From Plutella xylostella (lineage: Eukaryota; Arthropoda; Insecta; Lepidoptera; Plutellidae), in contig NC_063984.1 of assembly GCF_932276165.1 (NCBI RefSeq), positions 9,741,501 through 9,805,500 on the forward strand: 64,000 nt of DNA, written 5' to 3'. The position numbers were made by a program, and so were the translations under genes. Positions 35,691 to 46,967 of this stretch are shown in pieces (position 1 is the stretch's first letter; the number at the start of each line of letters is the position of its first letter). A model generated the notes under the pieces. The model made no database searches. It saw only the letters and a program-made list of their open reading frames with translations, and was not told the origin of the DNA.

Positions 35691-38048
35691 AACACACAAA
35701 ACTCTGACAAAGCCGACAAACTCCAAAAAAAGTACCTAAGAAGTTAACCCTTCATTCGTCCTTTCATTGGCCCAACACCCGCACACGGCCAACATTGGCC
35801 CCAGGCCGGCGCTAGCGGCGGGCACAAAGCGGCCGGCGCAGCGGGAGTCCAACCCCAATTATACGCGGCGATTCCGATCCTATCTGTATGTTAATACTCT
35901 CATTAGAACAACATCCAATCCGAATTATATCGGATTAAAGGGTTTCGGGACTCGGAGTACCTATACCCTGGTGTGGGCGGGACTCAGTCCAATGTGAACC
36001 TTTTCAAATGTTGGTGACGTAATGTTCTGTTTTGGTCAATGCATTTCCAGTGGAACACTACAGCTTAGGAAAAACTTAGTTTTGGAACCACTATCCACCT
36101 CATTGTATTAAAAGCTCCAATTGAATGGCCACTGCCAATGGGCAGCTCACTGAGTAACCCTCTAAGAGCGGTTTACACCAGCATAAAATGGGATATCTAC
36201 TTGTATGTGCAGCATTTCTTCATAGTACGTACCTATCATCATCACCAGGCAGAGTAGAACTCCATTTGATTTGAGAGCACCTAACATTTTCTTCAGTAAT
36301 CATTCAGGTCATTTCACACACTCAAAGGAACGCTGCGGGATATGAAATATCCGTACTTCATCGTGCGATTTCTAACAAGAAAAAGTCATACTCCCTATCT
36401 TTACAGCCTTTAGTATAATTTTACAACTACACCGAACTAATTATCATAGACAGTCTTATTACTAATTGAATTGTGATGTCTCACATTCCGATGATTCCAA
36501 GATATTAACTTAGCATAAAATTGACTTCCCACGCCAGTACTAGGCAGTTCATAGGACATTTGCATAACAAATGACAATAAAGCGATTTTCCTCTCTCAGC
36601 CATATTTGGCTGAGTTTGTTCATTCTTTTATGCTCACAAATATAGTATATAGTTACTGTATTACTGCTCTACGGTGAAGGAAGATTCTAAAATAATTGTT
36701 CACTTTACCTATTTAAAATAAAACTGCAAAATCGACTTGTACAAGAGTGTAGGTGTCTGTGTAATAATCAGGTGTTGCTTATCGCAATGAAGCCATTCCT
36801 GCAATATTTGCATATTTTAGAAGTGGCATTCTCGGTTGTAGAAGCTAATCTATAGCTCTAGTATATGTCACCAAAAGTTGATGAATAGTGTCCACAAACG
36901 TGCATTTAGCAGACGCGATCACGATCACTTCCAATAAAAGTTCAGTTTATAGTTAAACAAGTGGACGTGCCACAAATATACCCAATTAATTATTTCTTTA
37001 ACTTAAAATGTATACTATACTTAGGTTAGGATATATCTTGAAGCTAAACAACAAAAGTTATACCTTAAAATACCATACAAATAAACCTAAAACTTGCCTG
37101 AAAGTACACTACGAAAAAAAAACAATAATTATCATGATTTTAACCCCCACAACTGCATACGAACCGTCCACGACAGTACAGAGTATGCTCGACAACGGCA
37201 ACGGGTAATTCCGTTCTCACCTCTATCATTACGGCACAATAGAAATTAATGATTGATACGAATTGCTGACTAAATAATTGATTCTCGATACCTTTACTGG
37301 AATGTGCGTGTAAATACGTTTTTTGTAAATAAACACTCGTTTCTTCTTACTCCATATGATTCAATTCGGTTTATTGTCTGCTTGTGTTCTGTGAAGACTA
37401 TTATGCGTTGCCTGATTGTTTTCCGTTTTCACATTTGTTTGTGTAGAGACTGGGCGATTTGTCTGCTTACCTAGACATGGGATTTTATTGGAATGCTTGC
37501 CTAAGAATAGATTTGAGCTTCACATTATCTGTCCTTATGAATCTTTTAATATACCTTCCTTTTATTTGCAAAGTTTACCTTTTTATTGTTAAAATGGAAC
37601 TTAATGGAAATTCTAGCATAACATGTACCTATTCTTTTGGCAAATACTTAATTATATAATACTAATAACTTAATACATCTTATTCCAAAGATCAATCTTT
37701 TCATCTAACAATTTTGTTCTTTACACCTCATCGTTTATGGAATTAATTGTTTATCATAAGTGTGCTAAAATTAAGATTATTCCAGCCTATAGTTGCTCTA
37801 CATTGGCTTATTTTGTGGCTTATAAATGGTACTTCAAGCAGTTTTAGATATGTTTGTGCAAACAACCTCGAATTTCATCGAACATGTTTTGTAAATGATC
37901 AAAATTATCAGGCGGTGGCGGAAATATATTACAATATGGACTGAATTTTAAACTGTTGTGTCAAGTCCCATATATAGGTACTATGACAATGCCATAGTTG
38001 GTAGACTGTCCAATGATCATTTTGCTGTCTTTTATAAAGATAGGTGTA

Positions 38049-38137
38049 GGTACAGTAAGAGGCAGATAAACCTGACCCTCCTCAGAAGCATTGTTATTAT
38101 GAGAGGGGGGTCAGGTTTCTCTGCACTTGACCGTACC
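38049..38137 (-). mobile_element. 89-base palindromic hairpin element (copy B)
   Basis: Starts GGTACAGTAAGAGGCAGATA and ends TCTCTGCACTTGACCGTACC. TA lies on both sides (38047-38048, 38138-38139). Opposite in orientation to copy A and the same length. Confidence 0.82.
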
Positions 38138-38619
38138 TATGTCATTAGCTTACTCGTTATCTCACTACGCACCGGCTAGAGTAGGTTAGGCTCAGACTTT
38201 AAACCTATAAAAGGGGAATTTAATGATAGACTTTTGATTGCAACTTAGCAGACAGATGTCAAGTAGTAAATATACTGGTAAACAAGGTAAAACTGTAATT
38301 AGGTATGAATTCAAAGAATTAATTTTAATTATTTATCTTTTATGTACCCAAGTTATAAACAAAACATTAATAGTTTAATGTTTCCTTATTGGCTTATTCT
38401 GATTACATGACATCTTGATATGAACTTATTCCCATATAGCATTAAGAAGCAATTTCATATATTTATGTGTCCAAGGCATTTCATAGAAACAATTACCCGC
38501 CAACAAACAACAAAATGAATTCAAATCCAACTGCATTCGCTTTTATTTACTGTGAGCCGAACAAACAAGTCGACAGTCATCGCTTACAATCACATGAATC
38601 GAGGTGACATTTGTTAGGG

Positions 38620-39168
38620 CGCGTACACACTAGCACATAGCTATTAAGTGTAGTGTAGTGAGGCGGGAGGCGGGCCGCCCCGCCCCGGAGGGCCGGCGCG
38701 GCTCGGCGGAGAGTGCCAGTCTCCCTCGCCGCCGCGCGACCGCCGCGCGCACTGCGCTCGAGCGAATTGCACGCGCAAAAACACCAAGTGCTTGGAAAAA
38801 AACTTTTTGATTCGGCCGGCGGTTTTGTGTGTACTGTGCCTTGTTCATGGATTTTGTTGCTGGTTTTGGACGGTGTGCAGGGTTAATGGTCGTGTATTTG
38901 AATTAATTGGAACTCTATAATGGTTACTGAGTCAACAAGCTTTACATTTTATTAAATGTTAAATAATTTATGTGCCTTATTTAAAAAAAAACTTTCGTAA
39001 CTAGATAAGCAAATTTTCACGGGGCAATTAGGCACATGAATGCTCCTACGCATTCTTCTTTAAAATGATAACGCTACCGAATACCAATTCGCTATCAATC
39101 TTGTTCTCATAAAATGTGCCACCAAAAAGGACTGTATCATCAAAAAACTAGCGAAAGTGTGAAGAACA
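38620..39168 (+). promoter_or_regulatory. GC-rich promoter and leader candidate for the 39169 gene
   Basis: 38660-38770 is a dense CpG block (GGCGGGCCGCCCCGCCCCGG, CGCCGCGCGACCGCCGCGCG) in AT-rich surroundings, ending about 400 bases before the ATG. There is no convincing TATA box and no unique initiator. The leader 38830-39168 has no long ORF. Assigned from composition and position. Confidence 0.4.
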
Positions 39169-39400
39169 ATGGACCTTACAACCCGGCGGGAAGGGTCTAC
39201 GGAGCCGTTCAGCAACGGAGCGGAGGGCATGTGCCGCGAGGGGGCAGGGGAGGGGTGTGACGTCACGGCGGGGGGGGTGCGGAAGACCAGCTCGTTCAGC
39301 ATCAGGACGCTGATGGGCGGCGACGACTCCAGCCCCGCGCCCGACGGCGAGCACGGCGACCATGGCGACCACGGCGACCACGGCGAACACCCCAGCCACG
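39169..39400 (+). CDS. Candidate first coding exon of an unidentified gene, eh1-like motif (partial)
   Basis: The ATG in GAACAATGG at 39169 opens 77 codons plus one base, ending at a GTCAGT donor (39401). The protein starts MDLTTRREGSTEPFSNGAEG. At about residues 38-50 it has RKTSSFSIRTLMG, an eh1-like Groucho-binding motif typical of homeobox, Fox and T-box repressors. Then come an acidic stretch and a GDHGDHGDHGEH repeat. The exon is GC-rich against AT-rich flanks, like the al exons, and follows a GC-rich promoter-like region. No downstream exon was recognised to 64000. It might be the first exon of the second aristaless paralogue or of another transcription factor; the family is not established. 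Confidence 0.55.
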
Positions 39401-39800
39401 GTCAGTCTCACTACTACATATTTTTCTCCTTTGGGAAACTCCTATCTGGAGTCGGAAATCATTGGGATTTCTGTCACCAATATTATCATTTACAACAACA
39501 TTACATTTGTGTATGATGCTAGCAGCTGCAGCTGAATTCATATGAAATTTAAAAATGTATCTATTATAAGTCAAATATTACAAGTAATATAATGTATTTG
39601 TTCAAGTCAAAAGTTAAAATAATGGTTTGTGGTGGGTAAAAACCCCAGACTATGACAATCATGGATTCACATAGTCTCTCAGCAATCACACAGAAGAATT
39701 TGCAAATGCGCTGAGTTGCTTTTCGGTTTTGGCACACATTTCGCCTCCTAATTTAAATGTTCGGTAACTATATCTCCTCTTTTGTATGTGTTATGTTTAA

Positions 39801-39940
39801 CTGCCAGTTTCTATATCTCTATCTATCCATAACTGGTAGTTACTTTCATACGATTTTGACATAATCAAAAGTAACAATCTGTCAAAATCGTATGAAAGTA
39901 ACTACCAGTTATAGATAGATAGAGTTATAGAAACTGGCAG
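39801..39940. mobile_element. Foldback MITE with CTGCCAGTTTCTAT ends, TAA flanks
   Basis: The arms CTGCCAGTTTCTATATCTCT and its inverted counterpart ending ATAGAAACTGGCAG pair almost along the whole element, including CTTTCATACGATTTTGACA. TAA flanks both ends (39798-39800, 39941-39943). 140 bases, about 400 bases after the 39169 exon. Confidence 0.87.
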
Positions 39941-40724
39941 TAAGTGTATAAAATAAATGAATAATCTATGTACAATCTATCGTATTTTGTCTACTAAGAA
40001 TCGACTAACAATAAAAATAACAATTTACCTACCTACTGTAAAATTACAAATTGACAAATAACTGTTACAGTCTAATACATGCATATTTTATTTGCTATAA
40101 ATATAAAATATCAACAATGAGTACAATAAATAATAATTAGTATTTTACAAGCTCGTTATAAAAAACAATTAAAGCTACAATGTTTTTTATTGCAATGGAA
40201 AACATAATTAGCTGGATGCATACAATAATGAATTAGGTATTATTTTTTCCTGAAGTACCTACCGAACTATAAAAATATTTATGTTGTTAATTAACTGAGA
40301 TATTAAGAAGTTACTGCGTAATTAAAAACTTTAATTGAATAAAGAGAGATAGAAACAATTAACAGAAAAGTACCTACATTACATTGCATAGGTATATCTA
40401 TGAATATGTAGGTATATAAAAGTATCACTCGTTTATTAAAATTTTATTTTTATGCATATTTTATCCAAAAATAAATATGTTATGTGGCAAGCAGCGTTCG
40501 GCAAACATCACTAATATGCACGGTCCTTTATGTCATCTTTGTTAGATGGTATTTTTATTATTAAATTCTCCCATTTATAATATTGTTACTGGGTAACAAT
40601 TAATTAGTAAAATAACGTATTACGCCACTTCCTGGTTTGAGTCACTACAGCACTAGCATCTGGCTCAAACGGACAAAACTTTTGTGAATAATTCTTATCC
40701 ACGTCTTATCTCAATAATTATGTT

Positions 40725-40905
40725 CCTATACCTTGGGCCAAGCCATTTTCCAGCGTGATGCGGGTGGTGGGTTAACGCGACTATGTTGTATTGATGTGCA
40801 GGTTTTCTCATGATGTTTTCCTTCATATTTTCAACGGCTGAACCAACGATCCACTTATTTTGTAAGTACGTGGGTCCATACACACGCAGACACGGAGGAC
40901 AAAAC
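40725..40905 (-). mobile_element. Fragment of second-family SINE body
   Basis: On the minus strand, GAAGGAAAACATCATGAGAA and AACCTGCACAT resemble the body at 56970-57010. It then continues to a tail with TGGCTTGGCCCAAGG. No tRNA-like head is preserved. Confidence 0.55.
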
Positions 40906-41111
40906 TATACTTAATCCACTTTTGCACAGAGCTAGTCTGCCAAATGAAAAGTCGTAGCAAGCAGTTAGTAGCCTACTTATAATTAGCCAAGCGCTAATTA
41001 TAAAATGTGGCTAGCAACAATTAACAATTGTTCCTTGAAACCACCAAACCCAGTTAAAATTAAAACGGATACAACAATGTGGCTACAAAGTAAAAGTAAC
41101 AAGGGCGAGAA

Positions 41112-41226
41112 GGTTACTCTAGCTTGAAAAAAAATATGAACGAGAGCTGTCAACGAAATAGAGTCATGGTTAGCCCAGCAGCAGCAAAAAAAAGTAGTTT
41201 TTCATAAACTATAGTGACCCCAGTCC
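41112..41226. mobile_element. MITE, TACTCTATA family (copy)
   Basis: GGTTACTCTAGCTTG at the left, ATGAACGAGAGCTGTC, ATAGAGTCATGG and CAGCAGCAGC inside, and AACTATAGTGACCCC at the right. It has the same motif order as 17303. Confidence 0.6.
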
Positions 41227-42636
41227 CGTGCCGTGCCAGGCGCATGACGTCACATCGCAGCCCTAACAAGGTGCTTCCGGGGGCAAATTGGAAACCACCC
41301 CGCTCCAAGTAAAGCTTCCCCTTAACTCGAGTTAGACACAAACAAGCACTATTTGTTGCTGAAGTTCGTAAGTAAGTTGATTGCTGATTTTTCTGAATCT
41401 TAACTCTTAGTTTGTAGAAATAATCTCATAGGATTGGGTTTGGTAGGTATGTTGACCGGCTAAATATATTGTAGGTATTGTTTTTTATTAAGAATTATAA
41501 ATTATCATTTTGAAATGATAATATATTTAGCAAAAATATTTAGACGAAGCTTGTTGAAGTATTTCCTTATAAGACAACGCAATAAAAGTAAGAAAGGGTA
41601 GAAAACAAACAAAGATATAATTATTCCCCCACTGTTTACTTAAGAAACTGTTAAGTAATTAATAATTAATTAACGACACACTCGTTAATAATATTAATAT
41701 TCAAGTTACAAATAATTAATATGCACTCTGTTAGCATTGCACTTCTTACAAATTCAATGGCCATCCTACGGGAACAAAAAATATAGACATCAATATTGAT
41801 ATATAATATGATGCCCTCACCACTAAAATAATAGATTAGGTATTCTCTATTACAACAGCAGTTATGGTAGTTCTATTAATAAACCCTTAGCCCGTAGAAA
41901 AGTTAACAATGGTATTTAATTGGTTTTGGACTTTAAGGGTACTAGCGTTCAGTTTAAACTATGCTGGCCCTTATTATGACTGGAGGCAAAAGGGTTAAGC
42001 TCTATATCAGTGTCCTATTCAGGGAAACTCGGCGATTTCATAGCGATTATCAATTAGTAACACATTGCTTCGCGGGGAAGTGTATACTTTGTGTGTTGTC
42101 ATAATGCTGATATACAGGGTGGAATTTGGTAATGCCATCTGAAGGGGAAGTACTCTTAATAAGGTACCTAAATAGACAATTTTACTCAAACCATTTTACA
42201 AAATTTCGCTCTGGAGATGTAATATATAGCACCTATTATAGCGAAGGAAAACGAGAGGAAACCTACATTATATTTTGAATAAAATATCTCAGACATGAGA
42301 ATAATCTAGATACTGATAGAAGTTTAGACCTTCAGGACTCATGAATAAAGTTTTCATTCTAGTGAACGAGAGTAATCAGACCCAAAGTTGACACTTCCAC
42401 AAATAATGCATGTAATAGGAAGACCATACCAATCTACCTTTCATAGCTATCTGCAATCAACAAACGCATACGGCGAAAATACGTGTTTTTTTTGTAATTG
42501 ACTTGCAAAACGGGCGCCCTCTGGCGGCAAATTAAAACAATTAATTATGGGAACTGCCCGTACAAGGGGCGATGTTGCTCACTCATACATTCGTACGCAT
42601 AATTGCGTACTCACCATCACGCATTAATAGAGACTA

Positions 42637-42779
42637 GGGGGGTCACTTTATATGACGAAAAACTAAGTTTCGGAACGCTGCTGCGCGAACCACAACTCTA
42701 TCTTGTTGTTTTAAACGTGCTGGTTGCACGACAGAGCTCTCCTTCGTTCGTTTTTCGACACTATAGAGTAGCCCTCCTG
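42637..42779. mobile_element. MITE, TACTCTATA/CGAAAAACGAACGA family (inverted copy)
   Basis: Reads the other way: GGGGGGTCACTTTATATGAC at the left, TTCGTTCGTTTTTCGACACT and TATAGAGTAGCCC at the right, with GGAACGCTGCTGCGCG and ACTCTATCTTG inside. Inverted ends and the same internal landmarks as 17303. Confidence 0.68.
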
Positions 42780-43096
42780 TATTGAAAGTTGTGGCGAAAT
42801 TAACTACAAGAGTTAATTTTATAAGTTTTATACGTTCTTTGTAGGTACTTGCTAGGTTTTAGTTTTATGTTAACATTTTTTAAATAGTAATTTTGATATA
42901 AAGTATATTATAAATATAAGCCGAGCCTAGCGACCCTGTATTCTCGTTACATAATATATTTATTAGTATGCACATAGTGCATAGTGTTATTATCAACAAC
43001 ATCATCGAATACTCTTTATTTCAATTACCTAAACTCATATCATTACTGTGCAATGAAACGTAGTGCATATTACTTATGATATTACCTGATACCCTT

Positions 43097-43564
43097 TTTC
43101 CATAGATTATTATGTATGATATGTGTATCTTGCCCGTCCTAACCTACGGCGCACAGACATGGTCACTGACCGAACATCAAAAGACCAGACTGAAGGTTTG
43201 CCAAAGAGCGATGGAGCGTAGTCTTCTAGGTGTCAAATTGACGGACCGTGTCAGAAACACCATACTACGCTCCCAAACTCGCATAGTCGATGTTGGTGTC
43301 GAGACCGCGAAGCTCAAGTGGAACTGGGCCGGCCACGTCTGCCGCATGCACCCGGACCGGTGGGCCAAGATAGCGACCGAGTGGGTGCCGGGCGACGGGC
43401 GCCGGCGGAGAGGCAGGCCGAGACGGAGATGGCGGGACGACCTGGATAAGTTTGATAATAACTGGGCTGAGAGTGCACAGGATCGAAGGGTGTGGAAGGA
43501 AAAAGGGGAGGCCTTTGCCCAGCAGTGGGAAACAAAATAGGCTATTTAAAAAAAAAAAAAAAAA
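43097..43564 (+). mobile_element. RTE-like LINE, 5' truncated, with poly(A) tail
   Basis: Open frame 43112-43540 encodes the C-terminal part of a LINE reverse transcriptase protein: LPVLTYGAQTWSLT, then RVRNTILRSQTRIVDVG, LKWNWAGHVCRMHPDRW, GRPRRRWRDDLDKF and the end KEKGEAFAQQWE. These are hallmarks of the RTE-type LINEs abundant in Lepidoptera. A pure A run (about 43548-43564) follows the stop, so this looks like a fairly recent retrotransposition product. The endonuclease and polymerase core are missing. Confidence 0.85.
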
Positions 43565-43631
43565 TTATGTATAAAATACTATCGGACAAAAGTAATAATT
43601 GGGAATTCCTTGTGACCTATGTGGTTTTAGG

Positions 43632-43950
43632 TTATAACATCATCATCCACTGCTGGACATAGGCCTCTCCCAAGGAGCGCCACAACACTCGGTCCTCGGC
43701 CTTCCTCATCCAACAGGCAGGAGGGCGTCTCACGCTGCGTTTGCCTGTTCGTGGTCTCCACTCGAGAACTCGTCTACCCCAACGGATATCGGTTCTTCGG
43801 CAGATATGACCAGCCCACAGAGACTTCAGCTTGCATATTTTGACAGCTATGTCGGTAACCTTAGTCCTCTGACGGATAACCTCATTTCTGATACGATCCA
43901 TCAGAGAAACCCCAAGCATAGCTCTCTCCATAGCACGCTGAGCGACTTAG
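43632..43950 (-). mobile_element. RTE-like LINE fragment, minus strand
   Basis: On the minus strand it encodes MERAMLGVSLMDRIRNEVIR, then KLKSLWAGHICRR and the end WRSLGEAYVQQW, followed by ATGATGATG. It lies tail to tail with the 43097 element, about 70 bases away. It belongs to the same subfamily as 57540 and 22719 but differs from the 43097 copy. Confidence 0.8.
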
Positions 43951-44461
43951 GTTATAAAATTAAGTATAATTACTTAAATTTTGCTTTTTATCTTATTCCC
44001 CGAATACGGAATACGTCCTTTTCACAATTGAGAATGTCGGGTTAAGTACAAGTTAAGTATGGAATGCAACGCTATGATTGGCTGTATTAACGTGAAGCAG
44101 TACAAAAGTTCATGCTTATAGGAATAGATAGATTTAATCAAATGTGATACCGGGACCATAAAGGATTATTTTAAAAGCACAAAATGTTCACGCTCTTCCT
44201 GAGTCGTACATTACAGGCGCTCAGTATTCAGTCAACGTTCGACAGTTTATTATTTATTAGCAGAAGTTTCTTTACTCCCTCACATTGAGGCTACGGGGCA
44301 GCCCGCATTACCTCGCAATTAATACTGCATACAACGTCAATTTGTAAGAGATGCGTCTTGCACCTGCGATGAGGCACGGTGAAAGGAAATTACTTGTTCG
44401 GGTGCAATTTTATCAGTGATCCACCTGACCCTCTAGTACGGGTTTTGCTATTTATGAAAAC

Positions 44462-44570
44462 GAAAAAAGTTTACGTTTTCTCCTGTCATCTGCATACATT
44501 ATCTGTCAAAAGTTTCGTGAAAGTTTTCATTAGAGGCGCCACACGAGAAAACGTAACTTTTATAGTTTTC
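44462..44570. mobile_element. Short inverted-repeat element
   Basis: GAAAAAAGTTTACGTTTTCTC pairs with GAGAAAACGTAACTTTT downstream, about 60 bases apart. AGTTTTCATTAGAGGCGCC lies inside. Target duplication not clear. Confidence 0.5.
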
Positions 44571-46186
44571 GACAAACTATCAAACCTGTAGGTACTAGAC
44601 CTGCTGAAGACAGGTTCACGGTATATTACATCAATACAACATCTACTTATAGGGTATGCGTTACAGGATCCAACTAAAGTCAGATGTATCGCTTATCAGA
44701 ACATACTCGTAAGTCCATAACTAAAGTTGTTTTTCATTTTATCATACAAAATTTACAGATTCTGAACGGTTCATCCACAGTCGATTGTCCCGCCAGTAGA
44801 ACGTCACTGTCAATTCTATCTGAGATTATAAAACAGTCTTCAACATAGTTTGAACAAATGAGAAAGGCATGGGGGTTATACTTTTTTATAAAAATCACTT
44901 ATTTATCTATGTCGATTGTGTGAACACGTTAGAAAATGTTATTAAAAGGTTTGTTTAACCACATTCTGCGCTCGCTGAGCCGTAATCAAGTCATAAATTA
45001 TAACCTCTATTGCTTTAGCACTTAAATGTACTTTTCAATTGAATAATTTGCATTAGCTATAATAAGTACATCAAAATTATAATATCATTGAATCGGTCGT
45101 GCAAATATGAAAGTTCCACAATTATTGTAATTAGATATGAGCCTATAATTTCCTATATGAATATAACTTTACATGCCATAATTTTTATGAATGCTACTTA
45201 TACTTATGTAGGTACTAAGTTAATTAAGTACTTACGTACGTCAGAGCCGAGAATGTAGAAAAACAAATAAACTTCCTATTTCCTATACGATTTCATAAAA
45301 AAAAACCTTTTAGGACCAACCTCACTAATTTAAGTTACTTTAAATTGTACAAACATCCCAAGAATGCGAGGAATCCCCCAATTCACTTTACAAACGAAAT
45401 CGAACACAACCTTTTTAGTCAAATCTCCTAAATAAAGTGCAGATAGCATTTACAAATGACTTGTATTTGTGGAATTTAAAGAACGGGTTTTTGCCACAGG
45501 ATTGTACGCCTTAGAGTACTCGGGCTTTGAATTTGGATTTGATTGTTGGGGTTTAGTGGAGGACATGGAAATAAAAGGATTGAAGAGTGAGAGTTATCAC
45601 GGGCAGCCATTAGGGCGCACGCGCGACGCACTGGATTCGACAAGATGGCGGCCGAGCGTGACCCGCCACTAATACTGCGGGTCCCGTATAGTATTATATT
45701 GTTTCTGCAGTTTTTTTTGCCCCAGGACATGATTATTTCGCCACGGTTCGCTAGAGAACACTCGGTACTCGGTCCAAGGAAATTTATGCAATTATTTTAA
45801 AATTTTGTATTTAAAGTTTTTTTACAATTTGAATACAATGGTAAGTATCTATTAATTATGCTGTATGTTCATTGAGTGTAGACATTCAGTAGATACGCAC
45901 CAGTAGGTAATCAAATCAAGATAACTAGGTATAAGTACGTAGAAAGTACAATTACAAGTTCTCTGAGACACCTGCTGCAATACGGTCACTATTACTTCCA
46001 ACTGTGCCATTATCACGAAAGTTGCTAAAATAATATAGGCAGCAAAACCAATTTATAACATGCAAGAACCCTTTAGCACTATACAAATAAATAAGATAGT
46101 GTTTCATATACAAAAATAAAGCAAAAAACTGTCCACAGTTTTGTTTACTGTCAAACCAGTGAATAAAGACAAAAATCTTTCAACCG

Positions 46187-46457
46187 AAAAAAAAAAAAAA
46201 AAAAAACACGCACTCACGCCTTGTACTAATGTACTCCCTTGCGGGGTAGGCAGAGGTGCATTGCTGCACCCACTTTTCGCCAGAGTGTTATGTTAGTCCC
46301 AATGTAATAGGGGGCGGGCCTATTGCCATTTTACGGGCACATCCAAGACCTGAGAACAAATATCTGTGTTTAAACAAATATCTGCCCCAGCCGGGAATCG
46401 AACCCGGGACCATCGGCTCAGTAGTCAGGGCACTAACCACTACGCCATTCGGTCGTC
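46187..46457 (-). mobile_element. tRNA-derived SINE, full-length-looking
   Basis: On the minus strand it begins GACGACCGAATGGCGTAGTG. An A box (TGGCGTAGTGG, 46437-46447) and a B box (GGTTCGATTCCC, 46393-46404) stand in tRNA-like spacing. A body with AAAAGTGGGTGCAGCAATGC and CCCGCAAGGGAGTACATTAG follows, and a T run ends it. The tRNA-like head is part of the SINE, not a tRNA gene. Confidence 0.85.
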
Positions 46458-46716
46458 AACCGAACTAATTCAAAATAAGAGCTCAGTTGTGAAGTGAGGT
46501 GTTATTTGTCGAGAAGTTTCTTTTGCCCCGACACACTCTACCTAAGTAGTTCATATTAGAATCGTTGAAGAACCCCAAAACGTAAGAACCAGCGGGCATT
46601 TGTCCGATGACGCGCGACCCGCAGTCGCTGGCGGACAAAGGACTCCCGTCCTGCTTTACTGCCCTCTGTCGGCCGGAGATAACAACTGCAGATTGAAATA
46701 TTAACATTCGTCTGCG

Positions 46717-46967
46717 GGGTTACTGTAGCTTAACAAAAAACGAACGAGAGTCGTCATGATCTCTGTACGTATTAAGGTAAGCGTTCAACTGTCGGCATCG
46801 CACGCAACGGACGCATCGCATTCAGTATTGTTTGTATAGAAATTGACACAAAACGACGTCGTTTCTTTATACATTTTTGACAATCCGTTTGGTGCGATAG
46901 ATGGAGGACGAGATAGAGTCGTGGCAGAAGCGCTCCGGCTTAGTTTTTCGTAATCTAGAGTGACCCA
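46717..46967. mobile_element. MITE, TACTCTATA family (long copy)
   Basis: GGGGTTACTGTAGCTTAAC, AAAAAACGAACGAGAG at the left; GAGATAGAGTCGTGGC, GCGCTCCGG and TAATCTAGAGTGACCC at the right. About 250 bases, so it is expanded internally. Confidence 0.6.

Larger units (their letters stand above)
33060..38040. other. No recognised gene
   Basis: AT-rich intergenic sequence with a GC-rich patch at 33375-33430 (CCGCCGGCCCCCCGCGGCCG), a MITE fragment (34590) and a low-complexity tract (35545). No coding region recognised. Confidence 0.5.

Noticed and set aside
43177..43535. Minus-strand ORFs over the RTE-like element
   Set aside because: Antisense shadows of the LINE reverse transcriptase frame on the plus strand.
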